Origin: an uncultured Mucilaginibacter sp. | GTDB lineage: Bacteria; Bacteroidota; Bacteroidia; Sphingobacteriales; Sphingobacteriaceae | Reading direction: 5' to 3' | NCBI GenBank assembly: GCA_903891475.1 | Contig: CAITEP010000003.1 | Location: forward strand, 1 to 53,706 | Length of the DNA stretch: 53,706 bases | In this document: positions 35,980-45,208 of the stretch, one piece after another | How the letters are laid out: each line of letters starts with the position of its first letter | Position numbering within the stretch: the first letter of the stretch is position 1 | Position numbers and translations under genes: made by a program | Notes under the pieces: model-generated | Databases searched by the model: none | What the model saw: only the letters and a program-made list of their open reading frames with translations | Told to the model about the DNA's origin: nothing

Positions 35980-37467
35980 TCAATTCGCGTTTGGCTCCTT
36001 AAATAATCCAAAATCACTCAAGGCAATACAAACTGGCGATTTGGTAATTCTTAGCCTTACCTTATCGGCATTAACAACGTGTTTAAGCCTGATTAATCTG
36101 TTACCGCCAATACTTGTAGCGCTTGCTATTTGTTGCCAGCTATTATTAATAAAAGCATCTACCGCAACAGCTTCAATTCGCTGACCTAGTTTGATGTTTT
36201 CACGTAGCCGTATAACATTAAAGGCGGTGTTTTGCTTCAGGGTAATTACCAATTCGGGCGTTTTAACCGAATCATCGGTTGCCCAATAGCTATACCTATC
36301 ATCATCTAGCAATTTACTAGCACCAAATTTTGATTGGTTCCCACCTCTCACATTGCTTGCCAGCAGTGTAGCTCCATTAGCTAAATTATTGGCAAAGGTT
36401 TGTTTTAACAATTGGCCAAACTTTTTAAGGGTGTCTACATCGTTTTCAAATAATAAACCTCGCCTATCTGGCGATAAGCCCAAATCCAAACATGCGCCTC
36501 TACCTACACTTTTATAATACAAACTCAATAAAGTATCAGTCGATTTTACCTTATCATCTTGGTCTTTATGATAAAACCAACCTGGTCGTAATGCTACGTC
36601 ACATTCCGCAGGCATCCAGTATTTTCCATCCCTATGTCCTTCGGTTCCTTCCGCATCCTTAGTAAAACCATTTCCTGGTTCCTTTCCTGCTTCAGGCGCA
36701 TGGGGAGTATAGGTGGCCCAATTAGATTCGCCAGCATAGCCACTTTCGTTGCCTACCCACCTCACGCCCGGACCAACATCGCCAAAAATAACCGCGTTGG
36801 GTTGTAGCTTTTTTGATATTCCCCAGGTTGTTTCCCAACCGTAATAGGTGGAGCGGTCAATCTTTCTTACTTCTTTGGCACCACCGTAATAGCCATCGCC
36901 GCCATTGGCACCATCAAACCAAGTAATGAACAGTTTGCCATATCTCGAGTATAGTTCGCCTATTTGTTTTCTAAAAACATTGGTTACATATTCGGGCTTG
37001 CCATAAAAAGCGCTGTTTCTGTCCCAAGGGGAGCAATATATACCCAGTTGTATGCCTAAAGTATCACATGCCTTTCTGTATTCCATTACAATGTCGCCAG
37101 CTCCATTTTTATAGGGGCTTTTTGAAATATTATGCTCTGTGGTACTTGTTGGCCATAGGCAAAAACCATCATGATGCTTTGCCACTACCACTATACCTTT
37201 AAAACCGCCAGCCTTTGCCACACCTACTATTTGCATGGCACTAAACGAGCTAGGATTAAATATTTGCGGATTTTCATCGCCAAAGCCCCATTCCTTATTG
37301 GTATAAGTATCGGGGCCAAAATGTATAATACAATACATTTCGGTTTCTTGCCAATTTAATTGACCTTGGGTGGGCAAAGGGCCATAAGGAGCAGGTGCTT
37401 TCTGACTAAAAGCACTTAAGGAGATGATTAAAAATGAGGTAATTATAAACAAATATTTCATTGACAT
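35980..37467 (-). CDS. Secreted alpha-L-fucosidase (GH29)
   Basis: A 495-residue glycoside hydrolase with a signal peptide (MSMKYLFIITSFLIISLSAFS). The GH29 barrel shows IIHFGPDTYTNKEWG near 48-62, VVAKHHDGFCLWPT near 95-108 and the nucleophile Asp in FITWFDGANGG near 185-195. A C-terminal beta domain (about 385-490) looks like a discoidin-type carbohydrate-binding module. It should remove terminal fucose from glycans outside the cytoplasm. It stands alone, without a SusC/SusD pair, so it is not part of a visible polysaccharide utilisation locus. Confidence 0.92.
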   Translation of the reverse strand: MSMKYLFIITSFLIISLSAFSQKAPAPYGPLPTQGQLNWQETEMYCIIHFGPDTYTNKEWGFGDENPQIFNPSSFSAMQIVGVAKAGGFKGIVVVAKHHDGFCLWPTSTTEHNISKSPYKNGAGDIVMEYRKACDTLGIQLGIYCSPWDRNSAFYGKPEYVTNVFRKQIGELYSRYGKLFITWFDGANGGDGYYGGAKEVRKIDRSTYYGWETTWGISKKLQPNAVIFGDVGPGVRWVGNESGYAGESNWATYTPHAPEAGKEPGNGFTKDAEGTEGHRDGKYWMPAECDVALRPGWFYHKDQDDKVKSTDTLLSLYYKSVGRGACLDLGLSPDRRGLLFENDVDTLKKFGQLLKQTFANNLANGATLLASNVRGGNQSKFGASKLLDDDRYSYWATDDSVKTPELVITLKQNTAFNVIRLRENIKLGQRIEAVAVDAFINNSWQQIASATSIGGNRLIRLKHVVNADKVRLRITKSPVCIALSDFGLFKEPNAN

Positions 37468-37542
37468 GATGATTTTTATGCCCTAAATATAAGCACCATA
37501 ATTTTCAATAGCTAAGTTGATAGTGAAAATAAAATTCTGCTA

Positions 37543-37585
37543 CAAAAAAAAGCAACTGCAAAATGTAAACATTTATGCAGTTGCT
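37543..37585 (-). terminator. Strong Rho-independent terminator after pnp
   Basis: AGCAACTGCA (37551-37560) pairs with TGCAGTTGCT (37576-37585). The loop itself contains AAATGT/ACATTT, extending the stem to about 16 pairs with a one-base bulge. A minus-strand T run follows (plus-strand A run at 37543-37551). It lies about 45 bases past the pnp stop. Confidence 0.88.
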
Positions 37586-37629
37586 CTAAAAATTTATTAA
37601 AAGCCTATTTTTATTAGACCTCTGTTTAT

Positions 37630-39765
37630 TTAGTTTTTTGGATTTTCGGGCTTAGCTAACAATACTTTACGCGAAAGTTTTAGCTTACCTTGCTTGTCGA
37701 TATCCAATAGTTTTACACGCACTTCGTCGCCAATTTCAAAAATACCGTCCATGGTTTCAATTCTGCGGTGGTCAATTTCCGAGATGTGTAAAAGACCATC
37801 TTTACCTGGCATAATCTCAACAAAGGCACCAAATGGCATAATTGATTTTACCTTACCTTCGTAAATTTCGCCAACTTCAGGTTTTGAAGCAATGGCTTTT
37901 ATACGTCCTACAGCTTTGTCAATCGCTTCTTTATTATCGGCAAATATTTGTACTACGCCTTGGTTACCAACTTCTTCGATAGAAATAGTCGCGCCAGTTT
38001 CCCTTTGCATTTCCTGAATAATTTTACCTCCTGGGCCAATTACCGCGCCAATGTATTCTTTATCAATCCTGATGGTGATGATACGTGGAGCATGTGGTTT
38101 GTAGTCTTCACGAGGCTTGTCTATGGTTTTCTTCATTTCGTTTAAGATATGAAGGCGACCTTCTTTAGCTTGGTGCAAAGCTTTACCCAATACTTCGTAC
38201 GATAGTCCGTTGATTTTCAGGTCCATTTGGCACGCAACAATACCATTTTCGGTACCAGTTACTTTAAAGTCCATATCCCCTAAATGGTCCTCATCGCCCA
38301 AAATGTCGGACAGTACCGCATATTTGGTACCCATTTCGTTGGTGATAAGCCCCATCGCGATACCTGATACTGGCGATTTAATTTTTACACCTGCATCCAT
38401 CAAAGCCAAAGTACCCGCGCAAACGGTAGCCATTGATGACGAGCCATTTGATTCCAAAATATCAGAAACCACCCTAATGGTATATGGGTTCTCATCATCT
38501 GAAGGAAGTACTTGTTTTAATGAACGCATGGCCAAGTTACCATGGCCAATTTCGCGGCGACCAGCACCCCTGTTAGGACGAACTTCGCCGGTTGAAAAAC
38601 CAGGGAAGTTATAGTGTAACAGGAATTTTTGATAACCGTTAATGAAAGCTCCATCAATCATTTGCTCATCATCCTTAGCACCTAAGGTAACAGTGGTTAA
38701 TGATTGTGTTTCGCCACGGGTAAATACTGCCGAACCGTGCGCTGATGGCAAATAACCAACTTCGCTCCAAATAGGTCTTATTTGGGTGGTCGTACGGCCA
38801 TCCAAACGCTTACCTTCATCTAAAACCAAGTTCCTGATGGCATCATACTGCACATCGTGAAAATATTTTTTAGCCAGTGATTTGGTTACCGAATCAACAT
38901 CTTCGGGCAAGGTATCTAAAAATTGTTGTTCAATTTCTTTAAACTTGGTGCCACGTTCTTCTTTTGCCGAGGCAGAAGCGGCTACCGCGTAAACCTTATC
39001 ATAAGTTACCGCATACACCTCTTTTTTAAGCTCGTCATTGGCATCAGGCTCGTGTTTGTAGGTACGCTTTACTGTTTTGCCAACTTCGGCAGCCAGTTCG
39101 CGTTGTGCCAATACTTGTAGTTTAATGGCTTCATGGGCAAATTTTATAGCCTCAATCATTTCCTCTTCTTGTATTTCTTTGGCTTCACCTTCCACCATGC
39201 CAATATCATACTCCGAACCAGCAACTATAAACTCAAGGGTGGCGTTTTCTAACTCGCTTAAGGTTGGGTTGATGACTAATTTACCGTCTATCTTAGCCAC
39301 CCTAACTTCTGATATGGGGCCGTTAAAAGGGATATCAGAAACTGATAAAGCCGCGGAAGCTGCTAAACCAGCAAGGCAATCGGGCATGATATCTTTATCA
39401 GCCGAAATCAATGAAATCAACACCTGTACATCGGCGTGATAATCATCAGGGAACATGGGGCGTAAAGCACGATCAACCAAACGAGAGATTAAAACTTCGT
39501 AATCTGACAGACGTGCCTCGCGGCGTAAAAACCCACCAGGGATACGACCAGTGGCCGCGTATTTTTCCTGATAATCAACCGATAAGGGTAAAAAATCAGT
39601 CCCTTCTTTTGCTTCTTTCGATGATACTACAGTAGCCAATAACATGGTATTGCCCATTTTTACTACTACAGCGCCATCTGCTTGTTTGGCCAGTTTTCCT
39701 GTTTCAATCTCAATGGTGCGGCCGTCACCTAAATCGAAAACTTTTTTAATTGCATTATAACTCAT
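37630..39765 (-). CDS. pnp: Polynucleotide phosphorylase
   Basis: 3'-5' phosphorolytic exoribonuclease of the RNA degradosome. From ATG 39765 ([16 protein letters not shown]) it is 711 residues, the normal length; the nine-codon longer form from 39792 is less typical. Two RNase PH domains (about 5-230 and 320-545) carry FTRGETQSL and [23 protein letters not shown] (split: ...[21 protein letters not shown]). A KH domain ([15 protein letters not shown] near 565-579) and an S1 domain ([20 protein letters not shown] near 635-654) complete it. It lies downstream of rpsO, the classic neighbour, but a terminator separates them. Confidence 0.96.
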   Translation of the reverse strand: MSYNAIKKVFDLGDGRTIEIETGKLAKQADGAVVVKMGNTMLLATVVSSKEAKEGTDFLPLSVDYQEKYAATGRIPGGFLRREARLSDYEVLISRLVDRALRPMFPDDYHADVQVLISLISADKDIMPDCLAGLAASAALSVSDIPFNGPISEVRVAKIDGKLVINPTLSELENATLEFIVAGSEYDIGMVEGEAKEIQEEEMIEAIKFAHEAIKLQVLAQRELAAEVGKTVKRTYKHEPDANDELKKEVYAVTYDKVYAVAASASAKEERGTKFKEIEQQFLDTLPEDVDSVTKSLAKKYFHDVQYDAIRNLVLDEGKRLDGRTTTQIRPIWSEVGYLPSAHGSAVFTRGETQSLTTVTLGAKDDEQMIDGAFINGYQKFLLHYNFPGFSTGEVRPNRGAGRREIGHGNLAMRSLKQVLPSDDENPYTIRVVSDILESNGSSSMATVCAGTLALMDAGVKIKSPVSGIAMGLITNEMGTKYAVLSDILGDEDHLGDMDFKVTGTENGIVACQMDLKINGLSYEVLGKALHQAKEGRLHILNEMKKTIDKPREDYKPHAPRIITIRIDKEYIGAVIGPGGKIIQEMQRETGATISIEEVGNQGVVQIFADNKEAIDKAVGRIKAIASKPEVGEIYEGKVKSIMPFGAFVEIMPGKDGLLHISEIDHRRIETMDGIFEIGDEVRVKLLDIDKQGKLKLSRKVLLAKPENPKN

Positions 39766-39834
39766 CTTTTTTTTGTTTTGGCGCGCTTGCATCTTTAGGG
39801 CGTACCGGATTTATATGTGTATGTAAACTTTTTT

Positions 39835-39842
39835 CAAATGTA
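39835..39842 (-). promoter_or_regulatory. Possible -7 box for pnp
   Basis: Minus-strand TACATTTG lies about 70 bases before the pnp ATG, directly after the rpsO terminator stem. It would give pnp its own transcript. No -33 element is visible, and the box abuts the stem. Confidence 0.28.
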
Positions 39843-39873
39843 AAAAGCCATCTCCAGTTTGGGATGGCTTTTT
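39842..39873. terminator. Bidirectional-looking terminator between rpsO and pnp
   Basis: AAAAAGCCATC (39842-39852) pairs with GATGGCTTTTT (39863-39873) around a ten-base loop. On the minus strand this ends the rpsO transcript 19 bases past its stop, so pnp expression needs read-through or its own promoter. Confidence 0.82.
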
Positions 39874-39891
39874 ACATAATTTTAATAGCTT

Positions 39892-40170
39892 TTACTTAAT
39901 GATATCACGTAGCTGTAAGGCTTTTATGATGGCACGATATCTTTCAATATCGGTTTTAAACAAGTATGCCAACAAAGCCCGGCGCTTACCAACTAATTTT
40001 TGGAGCGAAAGCTGGGTCGAAAAATCGTGTTTGTTTTTTTTAAGGTGCTCGGTTAAATGAGCGATACGGTAAGTAAACAATGCTACCTGACCTTCTGTTG
40101 AGCCTGTATCGGCCGCATTTTTACCATGTTTTGTAAAAATCTCTGTTTTTACTTCTTTACTTAAATACAT
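39892..40170 (-). CDS. rpsO: 30S ribosomal protein S15
   Basis: A 92-residue primary 16S rRNA-binding protein of the small-subunit platform. TGSTEGQVALFTYRI near residues 22-36, HLKKNKHDFSTQ and GKRRALLAYL near 61-70 are conserved S15 segments. It has its own promoter (TACCTTTG with a TTG 21 bases upstream) and its own terminator. The 46-base leader could carry S15 autoregulation, but I see no recognisable structure. Confidence 0.96.
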   Translation of the reverse strand: MYLSKEVKTEIFTKHGKNAADTGSTEGQVALFTYRIAHLTEHLKKNKHDFSTQLSLQKLVGKRRALLAYLFKTDIERYRAIIKALQLRDIIK

Positions 40171-40215
40171 TACGTGAATAATACTAAAGCGTTAATAATT
40201 TAATTAATTAAGCTG

Positions 40216-40247
40216 CAAAGGTAGTGTTATTTTTACAGAATAACAAG
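40216..40247 (-). promoter_or_regulatory. Promoter for rpsO
   Basis: Minus-strand TTG (40247-40245), 21 bases, then TACCTTTG (40223-40216), matching both Bacteroidetes promoter elements. It predicts a leader of about 40 bases. Confidence 0.55.
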
Positions 40248-40331
40248 CGTTTGTTTTTTGTTGATTTATTCAGTCTATTTAATGAATACAAAAGTGGCAA
40301 TAAACAAATTCCCAGTCTAAGATTAATTTTA

Positions 40332-40985
40332 CTAATTATAAACTTTTAACCTAACTGTTTTATTTAATGAAGCTTCATGATGTTGGTTTACTTTTTGTTT
40401 TAGGGTCTCGAAATCAAATTCGTGGGCTGTTCCACAATCTAAAAAATTGAAATATGCCGATGGTTTGGTGTTTTCAAAATACTCTAAAATAGTACTGCAC
40501 CAAATTAACTGGCAATTTCCTTTTGTTCGGGTGGCCATTTCGTATAAGCCATCCATAAACTGAATCTGGCGCACATGGCACGACTCCAAATTGCCTTGAG
40601 GAAAGTAAATTAACACATTACCAGGTTCGTTCAGTAATTCGACAGCATAAGTTAAACTTTCATCAATGGAGCGTTTTCCTGGATCAATTGAAAAGGAACC
40701 AGCATATTTAAGCCACCAGTTTTTTTCCATCTGCTTTTTTACCGACATGGTGTACAAGCCTTTTATTTGCCGCTTCTTATTCAGCCAAAAAAAACATAAA
40801 TAGTACGCGAAAAAACCATCAATAAAACCAAAATGGTTACACATCAATATATAAGAGTGATTGGGGTTAAGTTCAATATCATTATTAAAAACAAGTTTGT
40901 TTAACCGTTTTCTAAAAAACCACATCAAAAACAGAGCTATTCTCCTAATTAAGTGTATGGATACCGGCTTAGCCTTTATGATCAT
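40332..40985 (-). CDS. PlsC-like 1-acylglycerol-3-phosphate-type acyltransferase
   Basis: A 217-residue membrane-associated acyltransferase of the LPLAT superfamily. The catalytic HxxxxD motif is CNHFGFID (H51, D56). The glycerol-phosphate-binding block that usually reads FPEG is YFPQGNLES here. An N-terminal basic/hydrophobic segment anchors it to the inner membrane. It is last of eight genes in the fatty-acid-synthase-like operon and overlaps the hydrolase gene by four bases (ATGA). This suggests it transfers the chain made by the cassette to a lipid acceptor. The acceptor is unknown. Confidence 0.85.
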   Translation of the reverse strand: MIIKAKPVSIHLIRRIALFLMWFFRKRLNKLVFNNDIELNPNHSYILMCNHFGFIDGFFAYYLCFFWLNKKRQIKGLYTMSVKKQMEKNWWLKYAGSFSIDPGKRSIDESLTYAVELLNEPGNVLIYFPQGNLESCHVRQIQFMDGLYEMATRTKGNCQLIWCSTILEYFENTKPSAYFNFLDCGTAHEFDFETLKQKVNQHHEASLNKTVRLKVYN

Positions 40986-41803
40986 ATTAGCTGATGGGTT
41001 AATTGTTGAACAAAACTTTTTTTAATCATTTCGTGCCCTTCGTCTAATATAATTAAACGCGCGTTTTTTATTTTATTTATGAAACTATAACCATGTTTAG
41101 GTGGAAAAGCTTGGTCGCGTTTTCCATATATAAATATACTTTTTATGTTTTGTTGGTTCAATACCTTTTTTAATTGATTTTTATCCGTCTCAAAATAGCG
41201 CAGATAAACAAAACAAGCATAGCAATTAAATCGTAGTTCGGGGGTGCCTATCTCGTTAAATAAAATTTGATGCCCTTCTTGGTCAATCAATTTAAATTTT
41301 CGTAGCAAATTCAAAAAGCCAACAAGCGCGTTACTTTTTAAAGCCAGTTGCTCAATAATAAAATTTCCCAATTTAAATTTACTGAAAAATTTCAGCAATA
41401 AACCCGGATGTAAACAGGAGGGTGCGGCAACTATATACTCATCTACTAAATGGCCTAATTCTTCGGTAACCACGGTAGCGTAATGCGTACCCATTGAATA
41501 GCCAATTACCGAAAACCTAATGATTGATTCGAACTGGCAAAACTCCAAAATTAAATTAGCGAATTCTTTTTTGGTAATACCTTTTTTTACCGCGGTTAAT
41601 TCCTGATTGCGTAATTTGGTTTCTTTATGAAAAAAAAGATCGAACCCATAAAAGGTATAGGCATGACCTAAAGAGCTTTCCAGAAGTTTAAATTGTTTAC
41701 CATGCATTCCGTACCCATGAAAGCATAGCATGGCTTTTGGACCGCTTCCAAACTTGTAATAATGAAGATTGACTAAATCATTTTCAAAATAGTGTTGGGT
41801 CAT
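40982..41803 (-). CDS. Alpha/beta hydrolase in the FAS-like operon
   Basis: A 273-residue hydrolase with the nucleophile in VIGYSMGTHYA (S103), the acid in YGKRDQAFPP (D230) and the histidine in LDEGHEMI (H257). The oxyanion loop is CFHGYGMHG (27-35). There is no signal peptide. Four-base ATGA overlaps with both neighbours fix it in the operon. A thioesterase-like or chain-release role is an inference from context; an editing or acyl-modifying esterase is also possible. Confidence 0.85.
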   Translation of the reverse strand: MTQHYFENDLVNLHYYKFGSGPKAMLCFHGYGMHGKQFKLLESSLGHAYTFYGFDLFFHKETKLRNQELTAVKKGITKKEFANLILEFCQFESIIRFSVIGYSMGTHYATVVTEELGHLVDEYIVAAPSCLHPGLLLKFFSKFKLGNFIIEQLALKSNALVGFLNLLRKFKLIDQEGHQILFNEIGTPELRFNCYACFVYLRYFETDKNQLKKVLNQQNIKSIFIYGKRDQAFPPKHGYSFINKIKNARLIILDEGHEMIKKSFVQQLTHQLI

Positions 41804-42201
41804 ATTTCAAGTTCAATTATAGCGATGGCCCAAACATAATCAGCATCATGCGAAAGGGTTAAACTAATGGTAGATATAAACCCCTCTACCTGAAGTATAA
41901 CCATTGGCTTACCAGCAACTTTTTCACGCTGAATTTCAATATTTTTCCAAACTATTGGTTTTTGGTTTACTTGCTTAAAAGCTTTGTAAACTGCCTCCTT
42001 AGCTGCAAATGTACTGGCATACCTTAATATAGGTTGGTCAAATTGCTCGCAATAGGCAATTTCATCTGCGGTATATACCTTTAGTTTAAACAATTCATTA
42101 AAGGATGCTTCAAAGGTTGGCAAATAAACCAAATCATTACCAACTGCATATTTTTGATGGTTGATGGTCGATATTAATGATTTTTCCAATTCATTCTCCA
42201 T
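41800..42201 (-). CDS. acpS: Holo-[acyl-carrier-protein] synthase-like PPTase
   Basis: A 133-residue AcpS-type phosphopantetheinyl transferase. The metal-binding Asp lies in VGNDLVYLP (D23), where AcpS usually has GIDLVEI, and the catalytic FAAKEAVYKAF carries K68 and E69. I start at ATG 42201 (MENELEK); a GTG at 42213 extends the frame by four codons. It overlaps the reductase gene by 11 bases and the hydrolase gene by four. It presumably loads the divergent ACP encoded in this operon and may serve the whole cell. Confidence 0.88.
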   Translation of the reverse strand: MENELEKSLISTINHQKYAVGNDLVYLPTFEASFNELFKLKVYTADEIAYCEQFDQPILRYASTFAAKEAVYKAFKQVNQKPIVWKNIEIQREKVAGKPMVILQVEGFISTISLTLSHDADYVWAIAIIELEI

Positions 42202-43006
42202 TGGCAGCAACACCCATTATATTAAAACCACCATCCACATAATGAATATTTCCAGTTATTTTTTTCGATAAATCGGAAAAATAGTAAAGTGAAGTATTCG
42301 CCACATCTTCGGCTGTGATATTGCCAAGGGGGGCAGTGAATTTGCCAATTTTACGAAGCTTGCGGATGCCGGTGACAGCGCCTGAGGATGTGGTGAGTAC
42401 CAATCCCGCGGAGATCGCGTTTACTCTAATTCCCTTATCCTTTAAAAAATGAGCCAAATAAACAACCATATTCTCGAGTGCTGCTTTAATGATTGACATG
42501 CCTGCATAATCTGGAAATACCTTTTGAGAAGCGTTATAGGTTAGCGTTAAAATGCTAGCATTATCGGCTAAAAATGGTTTAGCAACCCTACATATGCGTA
42601 ATAACGAATATGCGCTGATATTGAAAGAATCCATCAAATCTTCAAAAGGAATATCCAAATAGGATGGGGCTTGCTCATTACTTCCAGGTAAACTATAACA
42701 CATTACTTGTTGGTTACCAAAAGCAACTCCATGCAGTATGTAATCAATTGCTCCTACTTTTTGGTAAATATCTTCAATAAAATCCTGTATTTCGCTTTCA
42801 TTCCTAACATCTACTTGGGCTGTAAGTGTTGTATCCATTCCCGCTTTTTCCATTAAAAAAAGCACTTCATCCTTGGTATCCTCCACAAAACTAACAGCCA
42901 CTTTACAGCCAGACTGGTGTAATTTTAAGGCAATGGCATAAGCTAGTGAACTTTCGTTCCTTACGCCAAAAACTAAAGCTACCTTGTTGTTATTATTTAT
43001 CATCAA
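42191..43006 (-). CDS. FabI-like enoyl-acyl-carrier-protein reductase
   Basis: A 271-residue short-chain dehydrogenase closest in layout to FabI. ALVFGVRNESSLAYAIA (10-26) replaces the standard GxxxGxG with the FabI-type spacing. The catalytic pair is Y167-x6-K174 (DYAGMSIIKAALE) with Y157 ahead of it, and VNAISAGL, DVANTSLYYFSD and YVDGGFNIM match the FabI C-terminus. It would reduce enoyl-ACP with NAD(P)H. It overlaps the ketosynthase gene by four bases. Confidence 0.87.
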   Translation of the reverse strand: MMINNNNKVALVFGVRNESSLAYAIALKLHQSGCKVAVSFVEDTKDEVLFLMEKAGMDTTLTAQVDVRNESEIQDFIEDIYQKVGAIDYILHGVAFGNQQVMCYSLPGSNEQAPSYLDIPFEDLMDSFNISAYSLLRICRVAKPFLADNASILTLTYNASQKVFPDYAGMSIIKAALENMVVYLAHFLKDKGIRVNAISAGLVLTTSSGAVTGIRKLRKIGKFTAPLGNITAEDVANTSLYYFSDLSKKITGNIHYVDGGFNIMGVAANGE

Positions 43007-44355
43007 AAATCTCTTGAAATAGATATGGCACTATTTGTACCACCAAAACCATAATTAAGACAAGCTACAGTGTTTACCTCTTTACTAAAGCTTTGTTGAG
43101 GAATTAAATCACGATAAGCTGCCATTGGCTTTAATGGGCCTGTCCAGCTAGCTTCAGTTTGAAAAGGCTCTAATGCTGCATTCAAGTTTACCGCGTTTAA
43201 GCATGGGAGTACCATTTGCTCTTTTAACATTAACAAGGAGGCAATAAACTCTACAGAACCAGCTGCCCCAAGCATATGTCCAAATTGCGACTTTGGTGCC
43301 GATATATGGTAGGCACCCTCTCCTAATGTGTCTACCACGCTAAATAGCTCTATAGGGTCGCCTGCATGGGTGGAGGTACCATGAACCTTTACTACATCGG
43401 GTTTCTTTCCAGTTTCGGCCAATAAACCTTGCCACAACCTTTTCTGACCGCCAAACGATGGATAGAACATATCACTATCCCCATCGCCATTATTAAAATA
43501 GCCGTCAATAACCGCTAAAATATTTGCACCACGAGCCTTTGCTATTTCATAGGCTTCTAGGGCTACAATTCCGCTGCCAAAAGAGCATACGAAGCCATTT
43601 CGGTTGATGTCGAATGGTCTGGAGCTTTCTGCAGCACTAAATCCACGACTTAATACTTGCATGCCATCAAAGCCAATAAAGGTTTCGAGCGAGGTGCCTT
43701 CAACACCTCCGGCAATTACCCTATCCTGCAAGCCAAACTTTATTAATCGGTATGCATAGCCAATATTGCCCAAACCTGTGGCGCAGGCCGAACCAATAGA
43801 TTCGCATATACCTTTGTTTTTTATTAAACAAGTAACGTTTGCCGCTTCGCGAAAAACCATTGTACGATCAACCGTATGCGCTCCGGCTACCCTGGTTTTT
43901 TTGCCCAGCTCGTAAAAATTATGCCAAGCAGACCGAAGAATAACATTCCCCGCGCCGCCGGAACCTATTATCACACCTGTTTTTTCAGATTCGGTCTCTT
44001 TGTTATTCCAACCAGCCATTTTTATTGCATCCAAGCTACCTAGCATAGCCCAAATACTACCAATATCGGCAGTGGCTAAATTAGTTTCAGGTATCCTGTT
44101 GAGTTTATCGATATAGGTTTCGGGATAATTATGCTCCATTAAGGTGGAGTAAATAGTATCCAAGCCCATTTCGGCATCGGTTATATAGCCCGAAACAGTG
44201 GAACGGATATTTTTACCATAGGCTACCGCCTCATCCCATTCACGGATTAAGCTCTGGTTCGAAAACATTTTGCGGCTAAAATCGGTCAAGTCGATACAAG
44301 TAGGGAAAGCTCCCCCCATACCAACCACCGCGACTTTTCTACCAGGTAATTCCAT
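43003..44355 (-). CDS. Beta-ketoacyl-ACP synthase (FabB/FabF type)
   Basis: A 450-residue condensing enzyme with the Cys-His-His triad: SIGSACATGLG (C191), VKVHGTSTHAGDP (H325) and APKSQFGHMLGAAG (K355, H360). The C-terminal LNYGFGGTNSAI is conserved. It is about 35 residues longer than FabF, mostly in the N-terminal half. It elongates ACP-bound chains. Only one ketosynthase is in the operon and it has an intact active-site Cys, so no chain-length-factor partner is present. It is preceded by the ACP gene with a two-base gap. Confidence 0.92.
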   Translation of the reverse strand: MELPGRKVAVVGMGGAFPTCIDLTDFSRKMFSNQSLIREWDEAVAYGKNIRSTVSGYITDAEMGLDTIYSTLMEHNYPETYIDKLNRIPETNLATADIGSIWAMLGSLDAIKMAGWNNKETESEKTGVIIGSGGAGNVILRSAWHNFYELGKKTRVAGAHTVDRTMVFREAANVTCLIKNKGICESIGSACATGLGNIGYAYRLIKFGLQDRVIAGGVEGTSLETFIGFDGMQVLSRGFSAAESSRPFDINRNGFVCSFGSGIVALEAYEIAKARGANILAVIDGYFNNGDGDSDMFYPSFGGQKRLWQGLLAETGKKPDVVKVHGTSTHAGDPIELFSVVDTLGEGAYHISAPKSQFGHMLGAAGSVEFIASLLMLKEQMVLPCLNAVNLNAALEPFQTEASWTGPLKPMAAYRDLIPQQSFSKEVNTVACLNYGFGGTNSAISISRDF

Positions 44356-44357
44356 TA

Positions 44358-44618
44358 TTAAGCCCTATCTTTTGATTTTAAAATCAAATCAACCACATTC
44401 TTAACTTTCGAACCTAAATTATCAATATCATCATCCTCAAACTCAACATCAAACTTTTGTTCAGTTTTGGCAACTATGTTTATCATCTCGGTTGATGGTG
44501 TGTTCAAATCTTTAATAAAATCAGTTTCTTCGGTAATACCAGCCAATTTATCAGGATTAATAGTACGTACGGTTTTTAAAATTTCAACCAAACCATCAAT
44601 TATTTCTTGTCTTTCCAT
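44358..44618 (-). CDS. Acyl carrier protein, divergent
   Basis: An 86-residue acidic helical carrier protein. The attachment serine is S42 in DLNTPSTEMINIV, aligned with DLGADSLDTVELV of housekeeping ACP, so the invariant DSL has become PST. The helix II residues that face partner enzymes are also changed. It overlaps the dehydratase gene by one base (TAATG) and precedes the ketosynthase by two bases. It is probably dedicated to this operon's enzymes rather than to bulk fatty acid synthesis. Confidence 0.88.
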   Translation of the reverse strand: MERQEIIDGLVEILKTVRTINPDKLAGITEETDFIKDLNTPSTEMINIVAKTEQKFDVEFEDDDIDNLGSKVKNVVDLILKSKDRA

Positions 44619-45181
44619 TATTGTTCTTCATATTTATTTAGAAGCTCTTTTTTGATCGATCGAGCTGTAATGTCCTTAAGTTCAGTAATTAAAGTGAAAT
44701 CTTCTTGCAAGTTATAATTCAATAGTTTATCCTCGTTAAAATTACTAAAATAAAGGTCTAAATCTAAACCCTTGGGTGCTTTGTAAATTCTTCCATCGCA
44801 AACCATTTGCCGAAACTTATAGAATTTTATGTGACCAATATTCACCAATATATCGCCTTTTTCTAGGTAATTATGAAATATAACTTCGCCAATGCTAATA
44901 AACCGTGGAAAAAATCGATTTGGAAGCTCGTAAGGAGTTATACCCAATTTTTTACATTCCAAAAAAACAATGCAAGAACCTGTTGTTGATTGAGCGAAAG
45001 ATTCAATTTGGTCAACTCCTCTAAAAATATTAAAGTGATCTTCTAAATCACGGTCTGTTGGGGTATAGCTGGCCACAATCCCAATTTCTGGTTCGTGCCA
45101 ATGGTAGTGGTTCACCAAACGTTTGGTTGGTCCATGCAATACCAATATGTCTTTAGGGTCTTGTCCAACCAGACTATCCAT
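44618..45181 (-). CDS. FabZ-like hot-dog dehydratase, divergent
   Basis: A 187-residue protein with a FabZ-like active helix. EDHFNIFRGVDQIESFAQ (47-64) keeps the catalytic His (H49) and Glu (E60) of HFPxxPxxPGVxxIEAxAQ but lacks the PxxPG loop. A C-terminal extension of about 40 residues beyond the hot-dog fold is charged and helical. Its place between the ketoreductase and ACP genes supports a beta-hydroxyacyl-ACP dehydratase role. It could also have lost dehydratase activity and act as a chain-holding or thioesterase-like protein. Confidence 0.72.
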   Translation of the reverse strand: MDSLVGQDPKDILVLHGPTKRLVNHYHWHEPEIGIVASYTPTDRDLEDHFNIFRGVDQIESFAQSTTGSCIVFLECKKLGITPYELPNRFFPRFISIGEVIFHNYLEKGDILVNIGHIKFYKFRQMVCDGRIYKAPKGLDLDLYFSNFNEDKLLNYNLQEDFTLITELKDITARSIKKELLNKYEEQ

Positions 45182-45208
45182 ATATTAAAATAAATTGATT
45201 GCCATTTT

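Noticed and set aside
38210..38614. A 134-codon plus-strand frame opposite pnp
   Set aside because: Antisense shadow of the second RNase PH domain; its composition mirrors the coding strand.
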